From an uncultured archaeon (GTDB lineage Archaea > Thermoproteota > Nitrososphaeria > Conexivisphaerales > CALBHZ01), in NCBI GenBank assembly GCA_937892815.1, contig CALBHZ010000085.1:1-14967 (forward strand): a stretch of 14,967 nucleotides of DNA. Reading direction: 5' to 3'. Of this stretch, positions 1 to 6,258 are shown piece by piece (the stretch's first letter is position 1; every line of letters starts with the position of its first letter). Below the pieces are notes generated by a model. The model saw nothing but the letters and a program-made list of their open reading frames with translations. It had not been told where the DNA came from and did not search any database. A program made the position numbers and the translations under genes.

Positions 1-58
1 GAGACGCTAAAAACTTGTCTCCAGATATACCTGAGATAGACGCATCCACTACCATCAT
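1..58 (-). CDS. larC: LarC N-terminus, partial (nickel insertion, pincer cofactor)
   Basis: Only the first ~19 codons lie in the window; the gene continues beyond base 1. The visible protein reads MMVVDASISGISGDKF, which carries the GISGD motif and upstream Asp found at the extreme N-terminus of LarC. LarC is the CTP-dependent enzyme that inserts nickel into the sulfur-bearing pyridinium nucleotide to finish the nickel-pincer cofactor. It follows larB with almost no gap, as in many lar operons. I chose the ATG at 58 because GTGATC, a match to the archaeal anti-Shine-Dalgarno, ends 4 bases upstream; a GTG at 67 overlapping the larB stop by 4 bases is the alternative. The family call rests on one motif plus position. 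Confidence 0.72.
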   Translation of the reverse strand, partial: MMVVDASISGISGDKFLAS

Positions 59-63
59 AGCGA

Positions 64-816
64 TCACTTCAATATCATGTAAGCGAAGACGGCGGCTTGC
101 GCTCCTCCATCGATGTTGACGGTCGCAACGCCCATGGGACAGCTCTGTAGAGAAGATGCTAAGGCTAACAGGCCTCCTACTCCTACGCCGAAGCCAGTAG
201 ATGTAGGAACGGCTATTACCGGCCTATCTACTAGGCCTGCTAGAACGCTGGGTAAAGAGGCTTCCATTCCAGCTACGGCAATATATACTTCAGCCTTACC
301 TATCATCCTACCTAGAGAATCTAAGAGTCTGTATAGGCCTGCGACACCTACGTCGTAAGCACATATAGCTTCTAGCCCTAAAGTTTCGGCTACGATCCTC
401 GCTTCCTCAGCAACGGAAATATCAGACGTACCTGCCGCTACAATCCCTACACAACCCTTCTTCTTTATAGGGACATATGAGTTCGAAAAAGCCCTTAATA
501 TCGATGCCTCCTTGAAGAATTCGACCTTTAATCCCTTTAAACTCCTTACGGCTTTCCTGTATTTATCGAAGTCCACCCTAGTGGCTATTGCGTAGCCGTT
601 TCTTTCAGCTGTGGCCTTAACGGCTCTAGCAAGTTCGGAAGCGCTCTTCCCCTCTCCCCATACGATTTCCGGTATATCCCTTCTAAAAGCTCTAGATATA
701 TCTAAGGTTAACTTCATGGTCTCCTTCACGTACATCTTCTTTATCTCCGTTGCCGCCTCTTTAATACTGAGCTCGCCTTTCAGTAGTTTATTCAGTATAT
801 TCTCAAGCTCGCTCAA
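64..816 (-). CDS. larB: LarB, pyridinium-3,5-biscarboxylic acid mononucleotide synthase
   Basis: A 250-residue, full-length LarB. LarB carboxylates and hydrolyses nicotinic acid adenine dinucleotide, the first step of nickel-pincer nucleotide cofactor synthesis. Seen: the N-terminal RDIPEIVWGEGKS segment (residues ~46-58), the PurE/AIR-carboxylase-like GIVAAGTSDISVAEEA stretch (124-139), AGMEASLPSV with Glu185 (182-191), VPTSTGFGVGVGG (203-215), and LQSCPMGVATVNIDGG (223-238). Cys226 lines up with the conserved cysteine known in this family to form a cysteinyl-pyridine intermediate. The start is TTG; GGGTG at 823-827 sits 6 bases upstream, and no better start is visible. It lies 10 bases after nikR and just before larC, so the three are probably one transcript. 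LarE, the sulfur transferase, is not in the window. The family call is firm; which enzyme uses the cofactor in this organism is unknown. Confidence 0.92.
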   Translation of the reverse strand: MSELENILNKLLKGELSIKEAATEIKKMYVKETMKLTLDISRAFRRDIPEIVWGEGKSASELARAVKATAERNGYAIATRVDFDKYRKAVRSLKGLKVEFFKEASILRAFSNSYVPIKKKGCVGIVAAGTSDISVAEEARIVAETLGLEAICAYDVGVAGLYRLLDSLGRMIGKAEVYIAVAGMEASLPSVLAGLVDRPVIAVPTSTGFGVGVGGLLALASSLQSCPMGVATVNIDGGAQAAVFAYMILK

Positions 817-822
817 CTACGA

Positions 823-827
823 CACCC
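823..827 (-). promoter_or_regulatory. Ribosome binding site fixing the TTG start of larB
   Basis: GGGTG on the minus strand lies 6 bases before the TTG codon at 816 and overlaps the nikR stop codon. It supports a non-ATG start and translational coupling of nikR to larB. Confidence 0.5.
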
Positions 828-1237
828 TAATAGATAGGAACGAGTATTGGAAGGACCTGCTTAAGCTTTCCAGCCGATCTTATAGCTTTAGCTAACTCTT
901 TAACCCTGAGAGCGGATCCTTTAACTGCTATAATTAGGAGACAGTCCTCCTTAGTCAGATGGATGTGTAAGGTCGAAGGTATGATATCTAGAAAATCGTG
1001 CTGTATCTCCGTTAAGTTCTTCTCAACGTCATGAACTTCATGGCAATAGTGAACTAGGATCGTTCCAGCCACCTCCTCTTCTCCCCTTAACCTCCAGATG
1101 TTCATCGACAGAAAAGTTCGCATCGCCTCTTGTATGCCTGTAGATCTAGAGCCTAAATTCAGCTCTTCAACTACTTTATCGAATTTTTCAAGTAATTCCT
1201 TAGGAAAGGAAACTCCCGTCTTTATAACTTTCGTCAT
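827..1237 (-). CDS. nikR: NikR nickel-responsive regulator
   Basis: A 136-residue NikR-family transcription factor of normal length. The N-terminal ribbon-helix-helix DNA-binding domain covers residues ~1-50 (SFPKELLEKFDKVVEEL, then the GSRST turn). The C-terminal ACT-like nickel-binding domain covers ~55-136 and keeps all four residues of the high-affinity square-planar site: His80 (IQHDF), His91 and His93 (STLHIHL) and Cys99 (EDCL), equivalent to His76, His87, His89 and Cys95 of the E. coli protein. It should act as a nickel-dependent tetrameric repressor. It is followed after 10 bases by larB and then larC, which suggests control of nickel cofactor synthesis as well as of itself. There is no clear Shine-Dalgarno before the ATG, but a TATA-like box lies 23-29 bases upstream, so a leaderless message is likely. 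DNA targets cannot be deduced from this window. Confidence 0.93.
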   Translation of the reverse strand: MTKVIKTGVSFPKELLEKFDKVVEELNLGSRSTGIQEAMRTFLSMNIWRLRGEEEVAGTILVHYCHEVHDVEKNLTEIQHDFLDIIPSTLHIHLTKEDCLLIIAVKGSALRVKELAKAIRSAGKLKQVLPILVPIY

Positions 1238-1259
1238 CGTGTTTTATTGTATCGACTTC

Positions 1260-1266
1260 TTAATAA
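1260..1266 (-). promoter_or_regulatory. Putative TATA box for the nikR-larBC operon
   Basis: TTATTAA on the minus strand, 23-29 bases before the nikR ATG, in the 39-base gap after livF. The spacing would place transcription start at or next to the start codon, giving a leaderless message and making nikR-larBC separable from the liv operon. AT-rich matches are common, so this is tentative. Confidence 0.4.
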
Positions 1267-1276
1267 GACTTGTCGA

Positions 1277-1975
1277 TTATCTGCCAAAGAAGAAGCGTTC
1301 GAATCTCCCTTCCTTCTTCAGTTCTTCAGACGATCCGCTATGCACGATTCTCCCTCCTACCAAGACGTACGCTCTATCTGAAACATCTAGAGCTCTTTTC
1401 ACGTTTTGCTCAACGAGCAGAACCGTTATCCCTCTTTCCCTTATCTCCAATATCTTTTTCATCAAGAGAGAGGCGGCTTTTGGAGCTAATCCGGCCGTGG
1501 GCTCATCTAGTAGAAGTAGTTTGGGTTTGGCCATTAAAGCTCTAGCTACGGCTAACATCTGCCTCTCTCCTCCACTCAACGTCTTAGCTAGGTTATGTTT
1601 CCTCCTCTCAATTTCAGGAAATAATTGAAATACCTCCTCTAGATCTCCTCTAATGTCATCCCTTCTATGATATGCCCCTATCTCTAAGTTCTCTAAAACG
1701 GTCATTGAAGGGAAAACGTTTGAAATTTGAGGAGTATAACCGATTCCAATTCTAGTTATTTGATTGGGCTTCAAGCCTACTATACTCCTACCGTTAAACG
1801 TTATCGATCCTCTTAAGATATTAGCTATTCCAAATATCGTATTCAATAAGGTAGATTTTCCGGCTCCATTGGGTCCCAGTACCGATACGATCTCTCCCTT
1901 CTCAACTTCTAGATCTATTCCATGTAGTACCTCCATCTTTCCATACCCGGAGAAGACGTTTCCGAGCTTGAGCAT
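1277..1975 (-). CDS. livF: LivF, ABC importer ATP-binding subunit
   Basis: About 232 residues, the usual LivF length. It is one of two cytoplasmic ATPases driving a branched-chain amino acid (HAAT family) ABC importer. Seen, numbered from the ATG: Walker A GPNGAGKS (~34-41), Q-loop TPQISNVFPSMTVLENL, a canonical LSGGE signature followed by RQMLAVARALM, Walker B LLLLDEPTAGLAP, and the switch histidine region replaced by VEQNV, as is usual in LivF. I place the start at the ATG at 1975 because AGGTGAG (1980-1986) precedes it by 4 bases; a GTG at 1984 is possible but would overlap that site. It starts 1 base after the livG stop and is the last gene of the liv operon. Substrate specificity is set by livK and is not readable here. 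Confidence 0.93.
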   Translation of the reverse strand: MLKLGNVFSGYGKMEVLHGIDLEVEKGEIVSVLGPNGAGKSTLLNTIFGIANILRGSITFNGRSIVGLKPNQITRIGIGYTPQISNVFPSMTVLENLEIGAYHRRDDIRGDLEEVFQLFPEIERRKHNLAKTLSGGERQMLAVARALMAKPKLLLLDEPTAGLAPKAASLLMKKILEIRERGITVLLVEQNVKRALDVSDRAYVLVGGRIVHSGSSEELKKEGRFERFFFGR

Positions 1976-1976
1976 A

Positions 1977-2735
1977 TTACTCACCTATATATGCGTGTAT
2001 AACTTTGGGATCTCTCATTACCTCTTCAGGCGTGCCTTGCGATAATAACCTTCCATTATGTAGAACGTAAACGTACTCTACGTAATCCATTAAGACCTCG
2101 ATTCTATGTTCGATGATGAAGAAGGTTAGCCCGTATTCATCTCTAAGCCTCCTAATGAAGGAGAATATCTTGTGCGCATCCGTGTGAGCTACGCCAGCGG
2201 CCGGTTCGTCTAAGAGGAACATCTCCCCTTTACCCATTAAACCTCTAGCCGATTCAAGCAACTTTATATGAGCGCCAGATAGATCTGATACTTTGTTTAT
2301 TACGAAGTCCTTTAGACCGAAGTCCTTTAGAAGAGAGCTGGCCTTCTTAGCTATCTCCATTTCCTCGTTTAACCACAGCCTAGTAAAGGGTGCTTTAAGT
2401 AAGGATTCTCCTTTTTGATCTTGAGGTATAACCAACATATTTTCCCAAACGCTCATGTTGAAGAACAATCTAGGATTTTGAAAAGTCCTAACTAACCCCA
2501 ATTTGAATATTTCGTTAGGGTTCAGCCCGTCTATTCTCCTACCTTTAAAGTAGACCTCTCCTCTATCTGGAGGATAAAAGCCCGTAATTACGTTAAATAA
2601 CGTGGTCTTTCCAGAACCGTTTGGCCCTATTAAGCCTACCATAGCTCTTTTCTCTACGTCTAGAGATACGTCTTCTAAAGCCCTAACTCCTCCGAAATAC
2701 TTCGTTACGTTAACTACTTTAAGTATCGGTGCCAT
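1977..2735 (-). CDS. livG: LivG, ABC importer ATP-binding subunit
   Basis: About 252 residues, typical for LivG. It is the second ATPase of the branched-chain amino acid type importer and pairs with LivF on the LivH/LivM membrane core. Seen (numbering from the ATG): Walker A GPNGSGKT (~37-44), Q-loop RTFQNPRLF, Walker B FLLDEPAAGVA (~173-183) and switch histidine IIEHRIEVLM. The DEPAAG stretch is characteristic of LivG. The ABC signature is odd: LSGAH where LSYGQ or LSGGQ is expected, while the following LLESAR helix is kept. The ATG at 2735 is chosen because GGGTGG (2741-2746) lies 5 bases upstream; a GTG at 2744 would add three residues and overlap livM by 8 bases. Confidence 0.92.
   Translation of the reverse strand: MAPILKVVNVTKYFGGVRALEDVSLDVEKRAMVGLIGPNGSGKTTLFNVITGFYPPDRGEVYFKGRRIDGLNPNEIFKLGLVRTFQNPRLFFNMSVWENMLVIPQDQKGESLLKAPFTRLWLNEEMEIAKKASSLLKDFGLKDFVINKVSDLSGAHIKLLESARGLMGKGEMFLLDEPAAGVAHTDAHKIFSFIRRLRDEYGLTFFIIEHRIEVLMDYVEYVYVLHNGRLLSQGTPEEVMRDPKVIHAYIGE
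1980..1986 (-). promoter_or_regulatory. Ribosome binding site of livF
   Basis: AGGTGAG, a strong match to the archaeal Shine-Dalgarno consensus, 4 bases before the ATG at 1975. It spans the end of livG and decides for the ATG over the upstream GTG. Confidence 0.6.
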
Positions 2736-2736
2736 A

Positions 2737-3837
2737 TTAACCACCCATTAGGAACCACTTCGATATCTTCTTAAATGGCGATAGGAGCTTTTCCCTTCTC
2801 CTCTTCGCCTTTTCCTCTAAGGGCTTTACTATTTTCCAAGCAGGGGTCCACGTGTACGTTTGTGGAATTAAGCCGGCTGGCTTGAAAAGCAAAACAAGTA
2901 TGATAATTAAGCCTATTATCATCCACCTTATGAAGTTGGGATCTATAATCAGGCCCGGAAAGACGAAGTTAATTGCGGCCGTAGCTCTATCCACCAAGGT
3001 TATGATGCCAGCGCCAACGATAGCTCCCTTATTGTTCCCTATACCTCCTAAGATCATCATAGCCCATACATCGAAGGTAACCGTCGGTACGAATATATTT
3101 GGATTTATAGAACCTATGTAGTAGGCTAAAATGCATCCTGCGATGCCCGCCATCCCTGAACCGATGAATAAGACCTTCCCCTTGACTTTCGGCACGTCCT
3201 TCCCCATGCATAAAGCCGCTATTTCATCCTCTCTTATAGCAAGCATCGTCCTTCCTAATGGGGAATTGACCAGTCTTTGTGCATAAAGGAAGAGGAGAAT
3301 TAAGATGATTAGGGTCACAGACGTGAAAAGCAAGTTTTTAACGAAAACGTCTTCTATCCACGCGAAAGGATGGGGAATTCCGGTTAAACCGTAAGTAGCT
3401 CCCGTAGGTTCGTAATGTCTCAAGAAAATCCTCAAGAGCTCGCCGAAGCTCAGTACCGTAATTCCGAAGAAGGCTGGACCGACTCTAAGCGTGGGGTACA
3501 TTATAACGTACCCTATCGCTCCGGCAATTAAGAAAGCGAGGATAAGCGTGAGTATGAAGACCGATACATTTAACATCGGATTTTGGGAGGCTAGCTTTAC
3601 CATCGCCATGGTCGCCTCTAGAGAATAGAGGGGATAATTAAGGCCTGCTAAGGATAGAAAGATGCTCATAGATACGTAAGCCGATACGTAAGCCCCTATC
3701 CCATAGAAGGCTACCTTACCGAAGTTGGCCATTCCAGCGTAACCAACTTCTAAGTTTAAGCTCATAGATAAGATAGCGTAAATGGAGAAGAAGGTAAACC
3801 AGGATAACAGAAAGCCTATAACATCGAAGGTTATCAT
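2737..3837 (-). CDS. livM: LivM, ABC importer permease
   Basis: A 366-residue membrane permease of the LivM family, about eight to nine hydrophobic segments. It forms the translocation channel with LivH. Seen: the early LNLEVGYAGMANFGKVAFYGIGAYVSAY segment (in parts from ~27), the conserved GPAFFGITVLSFGELLRIFLRH region (~140), the ATPase-contact loop GRTMLAIREDEIAALCMGKD (~195-214) and the late NPNIFVPTVTFDVWAMMILGGIGN region. The C-terminus is a lysine/arginine-rich cytoplasmic tail of ~45 residues (EEKAKRRREKLLSPFKK), longer than in many relatives. GGAGGT at 3848-3853 lies 10 bases before the ATG, and the start overlaps the livH stop by 4 bases (ATGA), so translation is coupled. Confidence 0.93.
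   Translation of the reverse strand: MITFDVIGFLLSWFTFFSIYAILSMSLNLEVGYAGMANFGKVAFYGIGAYVSAYVSMSIFLSLAGLNYPLYSLEATMAMVKLASQNPMLNVSVFILTLILAFLIAGAIGYVIMYPTLRVGPAFFGITVLSFGELLRIFLRHYEPTGATYGLTGIPHPFAWIEDVFVKNLLFTSVTLIILILLFLYAQRLVNSPLGRTMLAIREDEIAALCMGKDVPKVKGKVLFIGSGMAGIAGCILAYYIGSINPNIFVPTVTFDVWAMMILGGIGNNKGAIVGAGIITLVDRATAAINFVFPGLIIDPNFIRWMIIGLIIILVLLFKPAGLIPQTYTWTPAWKIVKPLEEKAKRRREKLLSPFKKISKWFLMGG
2741..2746 (-). promoter_or_regulatory. Ribosome binding site of livG
   Basis: GGGTGG, 5 bases before the ATG at 2735, inside the last codons of livM. It supports the ATG rather than the GTG at 2744 as the livG start. Confidence 0.5.
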
Positions 3838-4781
3838 CTTCTCATCAACCTCCTCAATACCTTAAATCTATAAGGTAAACCTCCTCCCGCACCTAGAGGC
3901 GGTCTAACTAAGATAACTACGAGCAGTATGAAGAAGGCGAAAAATGGCCTATAGCTTACTTCAAGACCTATGGTTTCATGTAAAGTAGCTATAACTATGT
4001 TTTCAGCAGCGGCAATAGTATAGGCTCCAACGGTCGTTAAGGGGACGCTGTATAACCCTCCTATTACCGATGCAGCGAACAACTGTAGTATTAAAGTATC
4101 TCCGAGCTCAGGGGTAGCGTGAGCGAATAGAGCCCACATCATGCCGCTTAAGGAAGCCAGCCCTCCCGCTATAAACCAAGTAATGTACATAACCCTACTA
4201 TGAGATATGCCGGATATCTCAGCTAGATCTGGGTTGTCAGCCACGGCTCTCAACGCCTTTCCGGTTTTAGTTCTAGAGAAGAAAACGTATAGGAATATAG
4301 CCGCTAACGTAGCTAGCGCTAAAGCGGTAAATAAGTCGCCTGAAAGAGTTAAACCTTCTACCTTAATCTCCCCTCCTACAATTAAACGGGGCTTTGCTAA
4401 ATACATCTCAACTTTCCACGCCTTCTGCAAATATCCTAAGAGACCGTAAAGGAAGAACTTAACGAAGATCCAAACACCCATGGAAGATATCATTAAGACA
4501 AGAGGTGTCGCTTTTAACTCCATAAGTCTGGAGTATACGGCAAAATGGACGGCCATCATAAAAATCCCTCCAACTAAGAACACTACCGGTATGGCAAAAG
4601 CGACATGTACAGGAGATGAAAGGGATAGAAGAACTGCGGTATAAGCTCCTATCGTCATTAAGTTTATATGAGCGAAGTTAAGTACACGGGTAACTCTATA
4701 GGAGATGGTGAGGCCTACTGCTGATAAGAAGTAGATACTTCCTACCCAAAACGTGTTTATGAACTCCGTAATCGTCGGCAT
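3834..4781 (-). CDS. livH: LivH, ABC importer permease
   Basis: About 315 residues with the hydrophobic pattern of LivH, the second channel subunit of the HAAT-type importer. Seen: an N-terminal FWVGSIYFLSAVGLTISYRV segment followed by LNFAHINLMTIGAYTAVLL, which corresponds to the LivH hallmark LNFAHG with Gly changed to Ile; the ATPase-contact loop GKALRAVADNPDLAEISGI; and the ASVIGGLYSVPLTTVGAYTI and VRPPLG segments near the end. I place the start at the ATG at 4781; a TTG at 4787 would add only two residues and cannot be excluded. It lies 36 bases after livK and overlaps livM by 4 bases. The gap to livK holds a T-rich run that may lower read-through. Confidence 0.92.
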   Translation of the reverse strand: MPTITEFINTFWVGSIYFLSAVGLTISYRVTRVLNFAHINLMTIGAYTAVLLSLSSPVHVAFAIPVVFLVGGIFMMAVHFAVYSRLMELKATPLVLMISSMGVWIFVKFFLYGLLGYLQKAWKVEMYLAKPRLIVGGEIKVEGLTLSGDLFTALALATLAAIFLYVFFSRTKTGKALRAVADNPDLAEISGISHSRVMYITWFIAGGLASLSGMMWALFAHATPELGDTLILQLFAASVIGGLYSVPLTTVGAYTIAAAENIVIATLHETIGLEVSYRPFFAFFILLVVILVRPPLGAGGGLPYRFKVLRRLMRR

Positions 4782-4792
4782 CTCCAAAAGAA

Positions 4793-4802
4793 AAATATTG
4801 TG
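4793..4802 (-). terminator. Possible partial oligo-T terminator between livK and livH
   Basis: The minus strand in the livK-livH gap reads ATATTTTTCTTTTGG, a broken T-run of the kind that can end transcription in archaea. Placed after the binding-protein gene, it could let livK be made in excess over the permease and ATPase subunits, which such systems often require. There is no hairpin, and the runs are short. Confidence 0.25.
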
Positions 4803-4817
4803 GGTTTTTTAAGATTT

Positions 4818-6140
4818 CTATCCCCACGTTATAGTACCAGCGGAGTAGGAACCCACGTCCTTGTACTTGTATACTCCATCTACTTCAGCTACGGTCCATA
4901 TAGCGTAGTCTTGAATTAATCTATCACCTGCTTCGTCTAATACACACCATCCAGATACTCCATAATAGTGACTTGCGACCTTTGGTAAAGCATCCTTAAT
5001 AGCAGGTCCGCTATATTCTCCAGCCTTAAGTATTGCCCATGCTGAGATGAATAGCGAATCATACAGGTTAGCCGTAAATACAGGAGGCTCTACGCCGTAT
5101 TTGCTAACGAACTTTTTAACAAACTCTCTGTATAACGGGTTCTCCTTGAATACCGGCCTAGTTCCGTAAAAGCCTACCGAGTTTAAGAACTGAGCTACTT
5201 CTGGTGTCGTTAATTCTGGAGTTCCGTGTACCCCCTCGCTCGAGAACCATCTAACCTTAGTTAATACCGGATCGTCTTTCGCATGACTTAATATGTTAGC
5301 TCCATCCGTATCGAAGGTTATCATAACTACGCCTTCAGCTCCTTCTTGAGATATCTTTGAGGATAACTGAGCTACCTCGCTTGCATAATCTGGAAGGCCG
5401 GTAGCATACTTTAACGATATAGCGGTTCCTCCTAGCTCCGAGAAGGCTTTTTCAAAGAAATTAGCGAAAGCCAGTCCGTATTCATCGTCTCTATGAAATA
5501 CTACGACCTTCTTCACCCCCTCTTCCCATACTAACTTAGCTAGAGCCTTTGCCTGTACCGCATCGGATCCTACGTTCCTAAATATGTAATCGTCCGGTAT
5601 AGCTAGCGTTGGAGCCGTCGAGGAGGGGGAGAACACTACTATTTTATTTTCATCTGCAAAAGCCTTAACTGCCTTTACCTGAGAGCTTGCAGCAGGACCT
5701 AAGACTATTCTAACTCCGGCTTGATACAGAGTTTGGATGTTCTTTAAAGCTTCCTCATCCTTTGTCTTATCATCTAGGATAACAAGCTTAAATTTAGCGT
5801 TTATACCATAGCTCGCTACCTCCTCGTTTAACTCTTCTATACCCATGTCCAAGGCGTTCTTCCACTGAGCCGCAACTGAGGTTAGCTCCCCAGTTAACGG
5901 AATGGTTGCGCCTATGATGTATTCTTTAGGCTTTTGGGCCGCTTGAAGAGCGGCGAGCTTACTTTGCAGATCCTCTACTGTAGATTGCAGCTCTTGTATC
6001 TTCTTTTCATACTCCTCGGGAGCGGTAGTTGGAGGAGCGGTCATGGACATGAAGGCGTAAGTTAGCCCCGCTCCGATGATTAAGCCTATTATTAACGCTA
6101 CCCCTAACCTTACAGCCGCGGAGGAGGTTTGTTGACTCAT
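4818..6140 (-). CDS. livK: LivK-like solute-binding protein, membrane anchored
   Basis: A 440-residue substrate-binding protein of the branched-chain amino acid type (periplasmic-binding fold type I, Leu/Ile/Val-binding family). Residues ~10-32 form one hydrophobic segment (RLGVALIIGLIIGAGLTYAF) with no lipobox cysteine, so it is probably an uncleaved membrane anchor. Residues ~33-40 are Pro/Thr-rich, and ~43-70 (EEYEKKIQELQSTVEDLQSK) should form a coiled-coil stalk lifting the domain off the membrane, a layout common in archaea. The binding domain starts near YIIGATIPLTGELTS and includes VILDDKTKDEEALKNI, VLGPAASSQVKAVK, FSPSSTAPTL and VVFHRDDEYG. It is the first gene of the liv operon and has its own TATA-like box. 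The true substrate (branched-chain amino acids, other amino acids or amides) cannot be read from the sequence. Confidence 0.9.
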   Translation of the reverse strand: MSQQTSSAAVRLGVALIIGLIIGAGLTYAFMSMTAPPTTAPEEYEKKIQELQSTVEDLQSKLAALQAAQKPKEYIIGATIPLTGELTSVAAQWKNALDMGIEELNEEVASYGINAKFKLVILDDKTKDEEALKNIQTLYQAGVRIVLGPAASSQVKAVKAFADENKIVVFSPSSTAPTLAIPDDYIFRNVGSDAVQAKALAKLVWEEGVKKVVVFHRDDEYGLAFANFFEKAFSELGGTAISLKYATGLPDYASEVAQLSSKISQEGAEGVVMITFDTDGANILSHAKDDPVLTKVRWFSSEGVHGTPELTTPEVAQFLNSVGFYGTRPVFKENPLYREFVKKFVSKYGVEPPVFTANLYDSLFISAWAILKAGEYSGPAIKDALPKVASHYYGVSGWCVLDEAGDRLIQDYAIWTVAEVDGVYKYKDVGSYSAGTITWG

Positions 6141-6167
6141 ATTGACCCTTTTAGTAAATATATTATA

Positions 6168-6175
6168 TTAATAAA
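6168..6175 (-). promoter_or_regulatory. Putative TATA box of the liv operon
   Basis: TTTATTAA on the minus strand, 28-35 bases before the livK ATG. The expected transcription start would be a few bases before the start codon. The surrounding sequence is strongly AT-rich, so the exact box is uncertain. Confidence 0.4.
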
Positions 6176-6220
6176 GATTTCCTCTATTTTAGGAAGAATT
6201 TCATAACGATCGTCGATGAT

Positions 6221-6233
6221 GAAAAGGTTTATC
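6221..6233 (+). promoter_or_regulatory. Putative BRE/TATA for the helicase gene
   Basis: GAAAAGGTTTATC, a purine-rich element followed by a TATA-like box, whose centre is about 26-30 bases before the TTG at 6259. It is divergent from the liv promoter; the two operons share the 118-base region 6141-6258. Confidence 0.35.
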
Positions 6234-6258
6234 CCTAACTTGCTCTTGTATCTATACG

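Noticed and set aside
113..358. Plus-strand open frame opposite larB
   Set aside because: Antisense to a firmly identified gene; low-complexity Pro/Thr/Ser composition and no family resemblance.
1098..1628. 176-codon plus-strand frame across nikR and livF
   Set aside because: Spans two well-supported minus-strand genes and their intergenic region; Ser/Leu-rich translation typical of an antisense shadow.
3029..3211. 60-codon minus-strand frame inside livM
   Set aside because: Out-of-frame within a clear permease; composition (Arg/His-rich) is unlike a real protein.
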